Position numbers and translations under genes: made by a program. Of a stretch of DNA of 64,000 nt, positions 22,831 to 32,504 are shown piece after piece (position 1 is the stretch's first letter; each line of letters begins with the position of its first letter). The DNA comes from Cyanophora paradoxa (lineage: Eukaryota > Glaucocystophyceae > Cyanophorales > Cyanophoraceae). The notes beneath the pieces are model-generated. The model saw only the letters and a program-made list of their open reading frames with translations, did no database searches and was not told where the DNA came from. The stretch spans positions 1 to 64,000 of the forward strand of contig QPMI01000425.1 of the NCBI GenBank assembly GCA_004431415.1. The letters are read 5' to 3'.

Positions 22831-23840
22831 ATGCCTGTGGATTACATCGAGGTTAGCTCATTTAATACAATCTCTGGTGATGGTCCCACATCAAGCTTTG
22901 TGGCTCGACTCCCCAGTAGTTATGAGAATGTGAGGGCTGTGAGACTGGTCTCAGCCGAATTTTATAACAGCATCCCTATGGTGAGTGGTGAAACCAAAGC
23001 AGGAGATGTCACAGTTGATAACACATTTAGTATTTATTATTCGGAACAAACTCCAGGAGCTGGAAGCTCAGGAATTCCAACAACTCGCCCAGCTGCTGAT
23101 TTTGAACAATGGAAACAATTCATGGTAAATCGCGAGACCCCATCCAAAGCCACCAACAGCTGGTGAATGTAATCAACTCAAAATTCATTGGCAGAACTCC
23201 CCAACCATCCATTCGCTGCAAATGGGATGAGTCACTGAAACGAATTATATTCCACTCGGCAGTGCCTTTTTACCTGGCTTTCTCACTTGCTGTAAACCCA
23301 AGCCAACAAACAATCCAAAAGCTATTGAGTTCAGCTAGACTGCTTGGTCTTGATCCTGGAAGATATGGGAATTCCCCAATCAAATCCCAAGTTTATGATG
23401 CTCTCACTGATGGAATCTTTACTGATGGTCGAGTGAATGGCATTATATCTTCTTTTGAGCCTGAGAAGACCAGGGACAGTGTTTTGTTTGTGAGAGTAAA
23501 GGAGCTGGGTGATCTGGTTCAATGTGGGGATGGTCTTCTGACTGGTTACTTTCATAAAATAGTGGTTCCTGACAAAGATTATGGTGAGCATGTTGTTTAC
23601 AATTCAACAGAGGCTCATCCACTTTATAAATACTATAACAAAAAGGTTGGATTATCCACTTTCTCGGTTGATATTGTTAATGCTGTAAATGAACCAATTG
23701 ATTTTGAGGGTCAACCTGTTCATCTGACCTTTGAAATTCGCTATGGTGATGAGCCAGCAGGAGACCCAGTTTATGAATACTTTAAGATGAGAATGTCGCA
23801 GCTTCACCCTTCCTATCCAGTTATTACAAGCTTCGCATAA
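22831..23840 (+). pseudogene. E2 minor capsid protein B (penton-like), one frameshift
   Basis: ATG 22831 (MPVDYIEVSSFNTISGDGP) leads to RAVRLVSAEFYNSIP, the family's 'v-lvsAe-yNs' block. After a single shift near 23150, the frame is open to 23840. It ends with a 'LTFEIRYGDEP' strand comparable with the E1 proteins. Length about 335 codons. It sits 53 bp upstream of the capsid gene and is likely a vertex (single jelly-roll) protein. Confidence 0.7.
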
Positions 23841-23893
23841 ATTAAGGATCATTGGTAGATTTTTTATGTTGCAGTATAATAAAAGAGAATATA

Positions 23894-25260
23894 ATGGATA
23901 TCACTTCCACTCTTCAAAGACTTTCGCTGAAAGAAGCCCTAACAACCCAGAGGAGGCGAAAGCCTTTTTCCTGGATAACTCCCTTATGCTTGGTCTCGAA
24001 TCCAAGTCTAAGCCAGTTCTAGTTGTTGTGAATCCCAGCAATACTTTTGAGAATAATGTTGGAAATCGCATTTCCTTCAAGCTACCTCGCTACAATTTCT
24101 GTGGAAAACTCGAACTTGCTTTCGACCTTCCAGCCATCACTTTTGCTGGTGATACTGACCTAGTTCGCAATGGATACACTCGCCCAGTTGGTGCTTTAGT
24201 TCAGCGACTTGAAATTACCTATGGATCTTACACCTACCATATTCATCTGATTTCCTTGCTCATTTCCCCCTGGTCTATTATTCGGAGGATCAACTAGCTA
24301 AAAAGAAGCGATCAATGGGCATGGTTCATGGCATTCCTGCTCATGGAACCAACCGCCTTGGTGGCTCATTTTTCGTTGAAATTCCTGTGCTTGGCTAAAT
24401 CACTACCTTCCCTTGGTGCTTTATCTGGTGAAATGGTTGTTACTGTTTGGTTTAAGGATGCTGGAAAGGGTTATGTTGAAACTTCCTATGGTGGTCGTGG
24501 TCTTACTGTTGCAGCAGCTGATGTAGATTATTCAAAAGATGATGGTCTTGGAACTGCCCCTGCTGAAACTGTTCTGGCAAATGTTGGTCAAAACATCACA
24601 GACTTTACTCTTGGTGCAACAACCCCTGTCATTTCTATTACTTCTCCTCGCCTTTACATGCATGCTATTAATGTTTCTGATGAGCTTTTCGCTACTGTAA
24701 TTGAAAAAGTAAAGACTACTGGCATGGCTATTCCCTCCCTTGATATTGGATTTGTAGATGCTAGTGCTTTCCCTGCCAAGGGCAATGCCCAACCCAATCG
24801 AATTAACCTCTCTCAAATCTCAGGTCTTGTTTATGCTCTGCTTGTTTCAGTTCGTGATAATGCAACTGTTGATAAATCCACTGGCTCCCACAGTGTTCTT
24901 AAGACCTATGCCAACTCCAAAGATATTACTTTCACTGTTGAAATTAATGGACAGCGACTTTATGCCACTGAGCCAATTTCCCTACTCAAAGGTGCTGAGC
25001 TAATTGCTGATGCCTTCAAATGCTCTAACATGGATAAGGTTGCTGATCGCTATGTCCTTTCAGGTTTAAGTTTCTGCATTGATGGAGAGAAGGCAATTCG
25101 AAATATCGCTCAAAGTGGATTTGTTGACCTGACAAATTCCTCATCTTCATTCCTCACCCTGTACATGCCTTCAGATAAGGTAATCGATGTTAATGTTCGC
25201 GCTCTCATGCATTCCTATATAATTTTGGACAAAGATGGGCTTCGTCGTATAAATCTTTGA
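23894..25260 (+). pseudogene. E2 major capsid protein (double jelly-roll), two frameshifts
   Basis: I choose ATG 23894 (MDITSTLQRLSLKEALTT) because it aligns with the start of the E1 capsid protein. The upstream ATG 23866 is in the wrong frame. Shifts occur at about 23950 (run of C) and about 24300. The rest is continuous to 25260 (about 450 codons). Conserved blocks are FFLDNSLMLG, GNRISFKLPRYNF, VGALVQRLEI and PNRINLSQISG. Gene order penton-MCP-endonuclease-ATPase equals E1. The size is normal for PLV/Polinton double jelly-roll capsids. The assignment is from synteny and shared blocks. Confidence 0.8.
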
Positions 25261-25333
25261 TAACCTTACGATAAACAGTAAGGCATTTAAAGAAAAAATG
25301 ATTATTTATTTTTGAAAACATTTAAAAAGCAAA

Positions 25334-26065
25334 ATGCCCCTCACAATTAATGAGTTTGTAGATCGTGCAAATGCCAAGCATAATGGTAAATTCGATTATT
25401 CGAAGGTTCAATTTACAAAATGCAAGGATAAAGTTCTCATTTCTTGTCTGACTTGCAGTACAATATTTGAACAGCGTGTGGATCACCATCTAAGAGGGTC
25501 AAGCTGTAAAAAATGTAGTTTTCAGCGGTTGGGAAATGAACGCAGAAAAGAGCTGGAAACATTTATAGAGCAATCAAGAAAAACACATGGAGACAAATAT
25601 TGTTATAATAAAGTAGAATATGTGAAAGCTCACACACCAGTTTGTATAAGATGCAACTCTTGTAACAAAGAGTTCATGCAACCCCCAATCATTCATATTC
25701 GAAATACTGGTTGCCCATTTTGTAGATCTTCAAAAGGTGAGGAAGAGGTGTGCAAAGTGTTGGACTCCATTGGATTGGGGTATACACAACAACATACGTT
25801 CAAAGATTGTAGAAATAAGTTTCCATTAAGGTTCGATTTCTATATTGATTCTCTTCGAATTGCAATAGAATATGATGGTATTCAACATTTCAAACCAAGA
25901 AAGTGGTTTGGTGCTGATAATGGTGAAGAGCAATTTAAACAGGTTCAAATTAATGATGGAATAAAAAATCGATACTGTGAAGCTAACAACATTAAACTAC
26001 TGAGAATCCCATACACCGAAACTGATATTGAGGGTTGCATTAAACGATTCCTATCTAACCTGTAA
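25334..26065 (+). CDS. DUF723-repeat / Vsr-like endonuclease
   Basis: Intact, 243 codons from ATG 25334. Residues 1-60 and 65-135 are two DUF723-like zinc repeats (NGKFDYSKV with C-x2-C pairs CLTC, CKKC, CNSC and CPFC). Residues about 150-240 form a PD-(D/E)xK fold of the Vsr/DUF559 type. Its core RFDFYIDSLRIAIEYDG is followed by QHF, and it ends with NIKLLRIPYTETD. Similar proteins abound in giant viruses and some phages as homing or nicking endonucleases. It is unusual to find it fixed between capsid and ATPase genes in both elements. It could be a packaging nuclease or a selfish gene. Confidence 0.75.
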   Translation: MPLTINEFVDRANAKHNGKFDYSKVQFTKCKDKVLISCLTCSTIFEQRVDHHLRGSSCKKCSFQRLGNERRKELETFIEQSRKTHGDKYCYNKVEYVKAHTPVCIRCNSCNKEFMQPPIIHIRNTGCPFCRSSKGEEEVCKVLDSIGLGYTQQHTFKDCRNKFPLRFDFYIDSLRIAIEYDGIQHFKPRKWFGADNGEEQFKQVQINDGIKNRYCEANNIKLLRIPYTETDIEGCIKRFLSNL

Positions 26066-26121
26066 ACCATATTCAGTCACCTTGCATTATTTTTATCTGT
26101 TTCTTTATAGAAAGATACACA

Positions 26122-26915
26122 ATGCCAATACCAAGTTCTGATCTGGAGGAATTCAATGCTGGAGAAATGATAGAACCCCCTTTCCGACTACTCATACTAG
26201 GTAAAAGTGGATGCGGAAAAACAGAAGCTGTAAAGTATTATTTGAAACAGCTGCATGATGCGAAAAAAATTGATACAACCCTTATTATATCCGCTACGTC
26301 ATTCTCACATTTTTGGGACAAAGCTGCTACAGTGCAACTGGGTGCATGGGACCCCAATACATGTCGAAAATTATAAAAGAAAGAGAGGCAAAAAGGGAGA
26401 AAGGAGAAGAACTTAACCATATGCTGGTGATTTTAGAAGATATGATAGAAAATGACCAGCTGGATCTCAGTCGAGATAAAACAGTGGGAATGCTTTATGT
26501 TCGTGGCAGACATGTCAATATATCAATTATAACTATTTCTCAGAAATTGCGGAAGGTTGCAAGTGTAATTCGCTGCAATAGTGATATAGTAATTATGGTT
26601 TGTGCAAGCAATCAAAAAGAGCTGGAAGCATTTGCAGAGGAGTTTTCTACTTTTCCCCGCAAAGAAGATTTCTATAAACTTTTTGAGGAGTATGTGCATT
26701 CGTATCAATTCATTGTTTATACTTCTTTCAAGTATAATGTGGGCTACTATGTTGATAAAGCCGATTTAGTTGGAGATTTTGATTTTCCTCGCTTCCACAG
26801 GAAGCCCAAAAAGAAAGAAGATGAACTGAAACCTCCAGAGAAAGAGGAAGCCCCTAAAGAAGTGAAAAGCCAAGTCCATAGCAACAAATTGATGCGATAT
26901 AAACGCGGTTTATAA
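26122..26915 (+). pseudogene. E2 genome-packaging ATPase (A32/FtsK-HerA type), one frameshift
   Basis: From ATG 26122 a P-loop GKSGCGKT lies at residues 27-34. Walker B (MLVILEDM) follows about 75 codons later in the second frame segment, then a sensor region 'TVGMLYVRGRHVNISIITISQ'. The single shift is near 26350, where the gene's two halves overlap. Total about 264 codons, normal for Polinton ATPases. The C-terminus is a Lys/Glu-rich tail (KKKEDELKPPEKEE). The motif TTATTTTTATCTG...TTTATAG at 26090-26112 precedes it. Confidence 0.8.
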
Positions 26916-26943
26916 AATTATCTCTCATTCTAATAAAGATACA

Positions 26944-27678
26944 ATGCCTCCCAAACGAAAGATAGGGATCCCAGCTGGGGCTGTTGGCTATTCAGGAGGT
27001 GGAAACAGTGGATCCATTAACACAGACCCACTGAAATTCAATGGTATGAATGAGGTAAAGCCCTCACAACAACAAGAAGACCCCCTCAATGCTGCCTATG
27101 AGGAATCATTTGATGACAAAGCCCCACAGGCTTCAACCAGTGACCAACTCAACATTTCACCTGAAGCCTCAAAGATGAAGGCTGTTGCTGAGGGAGCCAG
27201 GCGAATTATTGGTGCTGCTGATGATAAAGGTTTAGGCTTGCAAGATCTATCACTGGCTCGCAAAGGTGAAGGTCTAAGTAAGGAATCAGACAAGGTAATC
27301 CAGTCCATGGCTGGTGAAGTCACATATAAGACTGCTCCCACTCAAAATATTCATCGAATTCCAAAGGCTCAATGGGATGAGATGACTGCTAAACTCAAAG
27401 ATCTGGAAGCCAAATCCAGTGCCTTGGAGCAGTATGTGACTGAGAAGAAAGAGAGAGCCAAGCTAAAGGAGATGCTTCGAAAGGAAGTTTATAAAATGGG
27501 CATTACTGGTGTCCCAGATAAACAGTTTATTGCTAAGAAAGAGAACCAAATCGATGAGCAAGCAGTAGATGAAATGAAAACAAAGACCCAAAAGGGAACC
27601 ATTGAACCTGGTGCCACTAAAGCTGAAGTAGAAAAGGGAGTAGCTCCCACAGTATATAAAAGACGAGTTTGGCTTTAA
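26944..27678 (+). CDS. E2 coiled-coil virion-associated protein, unknown
   Basis: Intact, 244 codons from ATG 26944 (MPPKRKIGIPAGAVGYSGGG). A basic start is followed by a Gly/Ser-rich and acidic disordered region. A helical coiled coil spans residues about 140-180 (KLKDLEAKSSALEQYVTEKK), followed by a charged C-terminus. No enzyme motif. The gene follows the ATPase by 28 bp, behind TTATCTCTCATTCTAATAAAG, and has a positional homologue in E1. A core or scaffolding protein is a reasonable guess. Confidence 0.6.
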   Translation: MPPKRKIGIPAGAVGYSGGGNSGSINTDPLKFNGMNEVKPSQQQEDPLNAAYEESFDDKAPQASTSDQLNISPEASKMKAVAEGARRIIGAADDKGLGLQDLSLARKGEGLSKESDKVIQSMAGEVTYKTAPTQNIHRIPKAQWDEMTAKLKDLEAKSSALEQYVTEKKERAKLKEMLRKEVYKMGITGVPDKQFIAKKENQIDEQAVDEMKTKTQKGTIEPGATKAEVEKGVAPTVYKRRVWL

Positions 27679-27700
27679 TTTTCTCTGTTTTATTAGAGAC

Positions 27701-27973
27701 ATGGATATAATACGAAAGTTTATTGAGATGCTCAGTCTGCATGTGGTAAGCAATTGCCACAGTGGATGCTGTGACACAACAATAGAGTTTGAGATGTCAG
27801 ATACTGAGGATAATGTATCTGAGGCAAGAGAGAGAAGGAGATCAACAGTTTCTGTGGAGTCAATGCCAGCAGACCCCACAGAGTATACATATGAGCAACA
27901 GGAGTATCCAAGGAGAAGTTCTCTGCCAGCAGAAAACGTTTTCTCTGGGAATATAAATGGAGGACACTATTAG
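27701..27973 (+). CDS. E2 small CH-x2-CC protein
   Basis: Intact, 90 codons from ATG 27701. The N-terminus has IEMLSLHVVSNCHSGCCDTT, shared with the E1 gene at 9808 in nearly every key position. The rest is Glu/Ser/Arg-rich and probably disordered, with EARERRRSTVS and YPRRSSLPA as possible phosphorylation-type sites. It overlaps the next start by 17 bp. The conserved His/Cys cluster may bind metal or form disulfides. Function unknown. Confidence 0.55.
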   Translation: MDIIRKFIEMLSLHVVSNCHSGCCDTTIEFEMSDTEDNVSEARERRRSTVSVESMPADPTEYTYEQQEYPRRSSLPAENVFSGNINGGHY

Positions 27974-28205
27974 TTTAATCGAGTTTACCAGTGATGAACC
28001 TGTTACTGAGGGGTCTATAAGACACATTCTGGCAATGCAGAAACGATATAGAGAGGACCCAGAATATAGAGAGTATAAAAAGCAGCAAGCCCTGGCATCC
28101 TATTATCGCAGAAAAGCCCAAAAGAGGAGCAGAGACCCAGAGGGAGACCGATTAAATATTATTTGCCTACTGATAGTAGCAATGGACCCCAGGTCTATAA
28201 GATAA
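27957..28205 (+). CDS. E2 basic DNA-binding-type protein
   Basis: Intact, 82 codons from ATG 27957, overlapping the preceding gene. The middle carries KRYREDPEYREYKKQQ and SYYRRKAQKRSR, the same basic 'RY-(D/E)DPEYR' helix as the E1 AT-hook protein (10341-10668), but without an AT-hook. A nucleoid or regulatory role is inferred. Confidence 0.5.
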   Translation: MEDTISLIEFTSDEPVTEGSIRHILAMQKRYREDPEYREYKKQQALASYYRRKAQKRSRDPEGDRLNIICLLIVAMDPRSIR

Positions 28206-28282
28206 TTGAGCAAAAGCGGTCTCAGTATGCCACTGAGGCAGCTATAAAAATATATACAAAGGAATTGGCTTTATACTTGCAA

Positions 28283-28588
28283 TCAATTGCAAGTCACAGA
28301 TAACTTTTGTAAATATGCTTTTGTAATTTTTTTTGCATTTTCAGACACTGAAACAGTTATGTGAATGTTTACTGATCTATTCCTCTTTGGTTTAGCTGCA
28401 TACATATTGTAACCTATCAATCTCTGTGACATTTCGATATATGCCCCTATATCTCCATGCTTTATGCATTTATCTAACTCACTCATGGTCATCTCATCAA
28501 GAGTCTTTGCCATTTTGTCTTCACTATACACAATCAAGTAAGCCTTAAGTATTCTTGTCAAATTTTGGTCTTTTTCGATAGGTGTCAC
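28283..28588 (-). CDS. E2 101-codon protein, unknown
   Basis: Open from ATG 28588 (MTPIEKDQNLTRILKAYLI) to 28283. The sequence is helical, with KTLDEMTMSELDKCIKHGD in the middle and a beta-type VNIHITVSVSENAKK near the end. The start codon lies inside the arm of the internal TGTCACAGG hairpin (28581-28672), so hairpin formation or protein binding there could control it. No homologue recognised. Confidence 0.5.
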   Translation of the reverse strand: MTPIEKDQNLTRILKAYLIVYSEDKMAKTLDEMTMSELDKCIKHGDIGAYIEMSQRLIGYNMYAAKPKRNRSVNIHITVSVSENAKKITKAYLQKLSVTCN

Positions 28589-28672
28589 AGGTGTTCACAG
28601 GTTTTTATCGTCCCCTGGTCATTTTTCTTTTTATAGCCCCCTAGATGGGATGGACCTGTGACACCTGTGAAC
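28581..28672. repeat. TGTCACAGG hairpin 5, internal
   Basis: A diverged copy of the terminal-repeat hairpins (GGTGTCACAGGTGTTCACAGG with inverse arms after about 50 bases). It sits between the 101-codon gene and the primase-helicase gene in the middle of E2. Only the arm words, not the spacer, are conserved, which points to selection on the arms. Confidence 0.75.
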
Positions 28673-28733
28673 AACACCATTTCCAGTAAGGCTATAAAAA
28701 TTAAATATACATTTCAATCATAAATCGTTTTGT

Positions 28734-31058
28734 TTAATATTCAACATCCTCTCCATTGTCTTCTTGAACCCTTGTTATCTTTCGAAGTCCAATGTAGCCC
28801 CTTGCTCTGGTTCCCTGAATTCGTTTAACCTCTGATTTCACATTGAAGATTTCCCTTACTCTCTTCATCACAGAAACACATTCAACTTTATCATCCACAC
28901 TTCTGTATGATTTGTAAATGGTATCACTCGAAACAAAGTCGTTTGCATTATGGGTAACTTCGAAATTATCCCTAAGCCATTCACCAATCTTGTCATTTTC
29001 AGCTATAAAGTTTATTCCCTGCTCAATAATCGATTGAGGGGGATTTCTTAAGATCTCTTCAACTTCTTTGTTCTTCCACATATCCAGTAATATCTTCATG
29101 TGAGCCATCTTATACACATCATCATTGTGAAGAAGTGTGAACAGAGTTGGGTCAGCTTTCTTTTGACCAGCTTCAGGCTTCTCTCTGAATATATTATTGA
29201 ATCTCTGGTATGAAAGCCTTCTTTGAATTGCAAAGTCTGGTTTATTTATAGTCAAATTGTCATTAGTTGTAATGTAAACCTGGAACATTGGAGTGAGGAT
29301 TACTGGGTCTTTGAACAAGGCTCTCACAGTCATTTCATTTCCACCTGTGACCTCCTTAATTTTGGAAATTTGCAGTTTATCACCATCTTCAGCCTCATTA
29401 CTGAATACAAGTCGCTTTCCCAGGAGTTTGGCAAGTTCAGGGTAGCATCTGATGAGTTCTTCTTAGGTTTGGTCCAATAGGATATTTCGAGAGGGCTGTA
29501 ATAAGCCCCAGATATCTGTTTGCAGTATTCCTGAACAAGTGATTTACCATTAGCACCAGCACCAGTCCACATGTAGAACTTCTGTGATTTTGTTGATCCA
29601 CTCAAAGCAATTGCAATAGATGCCAGAAGATAGTTTCGCTCTGCTGGATCATCTACAATCTCTCTATAAATCTGATTGAGATGCTCCACTTTCTTGGGGT
29701 CTACATTCTCAGTAAAATCATAACCCACACTCTTGCTCACCATATCTTCCAGTTTACCCTTTCTGAAAGTCATAGTTGTCAGATCAAATACACCATTATC
29801 GAATCCAATTACATATGGAACTGTATCAATCTTTTCATAGAATTCATCATCATTTAGCAGAGGGAGCAGATCAGTCAGAAGGGATTTGCGATATCCTGAT
29901 TGTTTAAGATTTTTGGCAATAGAAATTAATGTTTTTGATTTCTCTTCGAAAGCTGTTCTATTCTCTTCATCCTTCAAAGCTCTTTGGCTATAATGCACAG
30001 CCCTGCCAAGGTATTGAGGACAACAAGGCAACTAATATCTAGGTAAATCTTTTGGTTTGTGTCATCATGCTCCCAAATCCCAGTATCAGTATTGAGTTTG
30101 AACCATGACTTTTTGGAGTATCTCCAAGTGTGTTGTAGGACCTCTTTGCACACAAGACTGACATCATAATGAGCGCCTCCAGAGCCAGCGGATTTATCAA
30201 TGAGATTGAAGATATCAGATTGCATTCCAATGAAGATAAATCGTTTTTTGCAATTGCCACTGTAGCTGGACACAATATACTTTTTATCTTCCCTTTGGCT
30301 TTCATAACATACCAGTTATTCGATTCATGTGACCCATTGCAGCATGGGCAATTGAGTCCCTTATTAGCAGCATCAAAGTTAAAGCCCAGTTCAGTTTTAG
30401 AGATTATATTGGGATGCATAAAGCCCATATCCACCAGCTCTTTCATAATACTCTTTTCCAATTCATCATGTGAGGTAGCATTAGCAGTATACTCACTCTT
30501 ATAGATATAGTTGTCTATAATCCACTTTTTGAACTCATCAGTAGGCTCATTGAAATCACAGGTATCATCCCATGGGGCAATCACCCAAGTCTTGTTCACA
30601 CTAGGACAAACATTGATCAATCCAGAAGTTCCAGTTCCAGTGATTGTTTTCAGGTCAACCTTTTCAAAGCCTTTAAAGCCTGGAGCCTTATCGGTGATTT
30701 TGAGTTTATTGAACTCCTCAGGTCGTTTAAAGTAGACATGATAGCCTTTTTTAGTTTTTGCCATGGGTTGATTGGCATCAAAGTCATCAGGAAACATATC
30801 TCGGAATTTCTCAAAGTCCTCCTCATCATCAAAGTCAATAACCGTCATGTTGTCTGAGAGCAGAATGCCCCAAGATACATACTGATTAGTTGCCAGCGCT
30901 TCCTCATACTTTTCCCAGGACCAAGCACCTCCCTTATGCTTGAAAACTGGGTCTTTGCTGTCAGGTTTCACTGGGATAATCATGTTTTTGGCAAGTTCCT
31001 CATCAGAACGAAGCCAGTTAGCGAGCGATTTAATTAACTTGGTCTGTTTGGCGTTCAT
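28734..31058 (-). pseudogene. E2 primase-polymerase / SF3 (D5-like) helicase
   Basis: From ATG 31058, residues 1-200 form an archaeo-eukaryotic Prim-Pol domain: IDFDD at 74-78, KKGYHVYF near 103-110, then a zinc-type CPCCNGSH segment. A frame break near 30040-30170 leads to the SF3 helicase with Walker A WTGAGANGKSLV (29540-29575). After another break near 29335 comes the C-motif region (VYITTNDNL, about 29275-29300). Total about 775 codons, usual for D5-like proteins of NCLDVs and virophages. It unwinds and primes viral DNA. The early-type box CTTAAAGA...TATATATA (31076-31110) lies 20-50 bp upstream. Confidence 0.8.
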
Positions 31059-31075
31059 TTTCAGCGATCGGGGTC

Positions 31076-31110
31076 CCTTTTATATATATAGAAGATTTTT
31101 CTTTAAGTAG
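31076..31110 (-). promoter_or_regulatory. Early-type promoter-like box of the primase-helicase gene
   Basis: On the minus strand CTACTTAAAGAAAAATCTTC followed by TATATATATAAAAGGG, 18 bp before ATG 31058. Confidence 0.5.
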
Positions 31111-31269
31111 TTTTGGGTCCCCCAATCATTTTTTGTTGGAAATCGAGAAAGTATCCCTACGAAATTTATCCACATGATATATCGAGTGGTTCAGATACAA
31201 AAACGATAAAGTAGTATTTCAGCGAATAAACAGCATATCCCAGCCTAGTAATATGCTGGGAAAAATAAT

Positions 31270-31524
31270 TTAGACATGTTTCAATTTTCTCCCTCGATTT
31301 GAGTAAGGGACATCATACAAATACTTGACAAAGCAGACTGCATTGGCTGCATACTTTCGCTGACATGAACTTGCTATTTTCATGGCTCTATAAGTATCAT
31401 TAGTGTTATATAGATCTCTAAGCTGTGTGGCTATTTTTTCGTTAAACTTTTTTCTTTGAGCCTTACCTTTTTCAGTTTGCTGGTATCTCTTCATAGCTCT
31501 CTTCTGGGCTTCACTGAGTGGCAT
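31270..31524 (-). CDS. E2 small basic protein
   Basis: Intact, 84 codons from ATG 31524 (MPLSEAQKRAMKRYQQTEKG). Lys/Arg-rich throughout, with KGKAQRKKFNEK and a C-terminal NRGRKLKHV. The 'KRYQQTEKGKAQ' phrase resembles short basic repeats of viral nucleic-acid-binding proteins. It has its own early-type box (31541-31568). Likely DNA-binding; no firm family. Confidence 0.5.
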   Translation of the reverse strand: MPLSEAQKRAMKRYQQTEKGKAQRKKFNEKIATQLRDLYNTNDTYRAMKIASSCQRKYAANAVCFVKYLYDVPYSNRGRKLKHV

Positions 31525-31540
31525 TTTTCCTCTGTCTCTC

Positions 31541-31568
31541 TTAATATATATAGAGAATTCTTTAAATC
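31541..31568 (-). promoter_or_regulatory. Early-type promoter-like box
   Basis: Minus strand: ATTTAAAGAATTCTCTATAT then ATATTAAGAG, upstream of ATG 31524. Confidence 0.5.
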
Positions 31569-31580
31569 ATTTTTTGTTCT

Positions 31581-32395
31581 CTACCCTCTTTGTCCAAATC
31601 GCTCAATATACATAAGTTTGAAATGCTTACCTAGCAATGCTACAAATGGTTCGATTTCCAAGGTCTCCCATGTTTTCTTGTCCTTATTCCATCTGCAATC
31701 TAATCCTTTTGCGATATCTTTTTTAAGATAAGGCACCTGAAACCCAGCAACCAATGTATTTGTTGTACTGAGTTCTGCATACATTTCAATCAATGCAGAT
31801 CTGCCCTCTCTGAACCTCTCTATATCATCTCTGCGAAGATTATCCATTTTCGGAATAAACTGGTTGCTCCAAATCAGGAAAAGGTTAACTGCATGTTTAT
31901 TCCTTGCTCTTTCTTGTTCTAATTCTCTCTGTTTTCGCTCTCTTTCTTCTAATTCAAGCTGCCTCTTTCGAGCTTCCTCTTGTTTTTCAAGTTCTCTTTT
32001 CTTTCCAGTTCTTCTTGCTTTAAAGCGATTCTGCACTTATTACAGAAATTATCCTTTCGGTTTTTATGCCGATCTCCACATCTTTCACATATATCTTGAC
32101 CTCTGGCACCCTTTGGAATAAATCGTAAAATGCAGCAATTCCCAACAATGACCACAATCTTTTTATTAACATGCAGAATATAGCATTGCTCTTTAATTGG
32201 ATGATCACAGGCGCAATGCTCAGACTCTGGAGGCAGGTCATAGTCACTTAATCCATATTTTGCAAGCTTTGCCCAAAGAGGGAGCGGTTTCCTGTTACTT
32301 CCAAGAGCAACATAATCATTGAAGTTATCAGATCCACAAAGCAACATTAAAGCCGCTTTGAGCTTTTCCAGGCAATACGATTTCTTCTCTGCCAT
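31581..32395 (-). pseudogene. E2 zinc-ribbon, coiled-coil and DUF5710 protein, one frameshift
   Basis: From ATG 32395 the N-terminal half has two zinc-binding blocks. One is CACDHPI...VGNCCILRF, a pattern seen in phage and giant-virus proteins; the other is a ribbon CERCGDR...FCNKC. A Glu/Arg/Gln-rich coiled coil follows, then a C-terminal DUF5710 module (VPYLKKDIAKGLDCRWNKDK near 31680-31745). One shift lies near 31990-32030. DUF5710 modules also occur in E1 (44843-45157). The early-type box at 32399-32434 precedes it. Probably a DNA-binding regulator or replication accessory. Confidence 0.6.
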
Positions 32396-32398
32396 TGT

Positions 32399-32434
32399 CC
32401 TTTTATATATATAGAAGATATTTCTTTAAGTAGT
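32399..32434 (-). promoter_or_regulatory. Early-type promoter-like box
   Basis: Minus strand: CTACTTAAAGAAATATCTTC then TATATATATAAAAGGA, immediately before ATG 32395. Confidence 0.5.
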
Positions 32435-32504
32435 TTTCATCAAATTTTGTGTTCAGAATTCCCCATTTAAAACCTCCCCTTTTAGTAGGAACAAGTTAGG
32501 AACT

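Noticed and set aside
23866-23893. Upstream ATG 23866 as start of the E2 capsid gene
   Set aside because: It precedes a segment that does not align with the E1 capsid protein; ATG 23894 gives the matching N-terminus after one shift.
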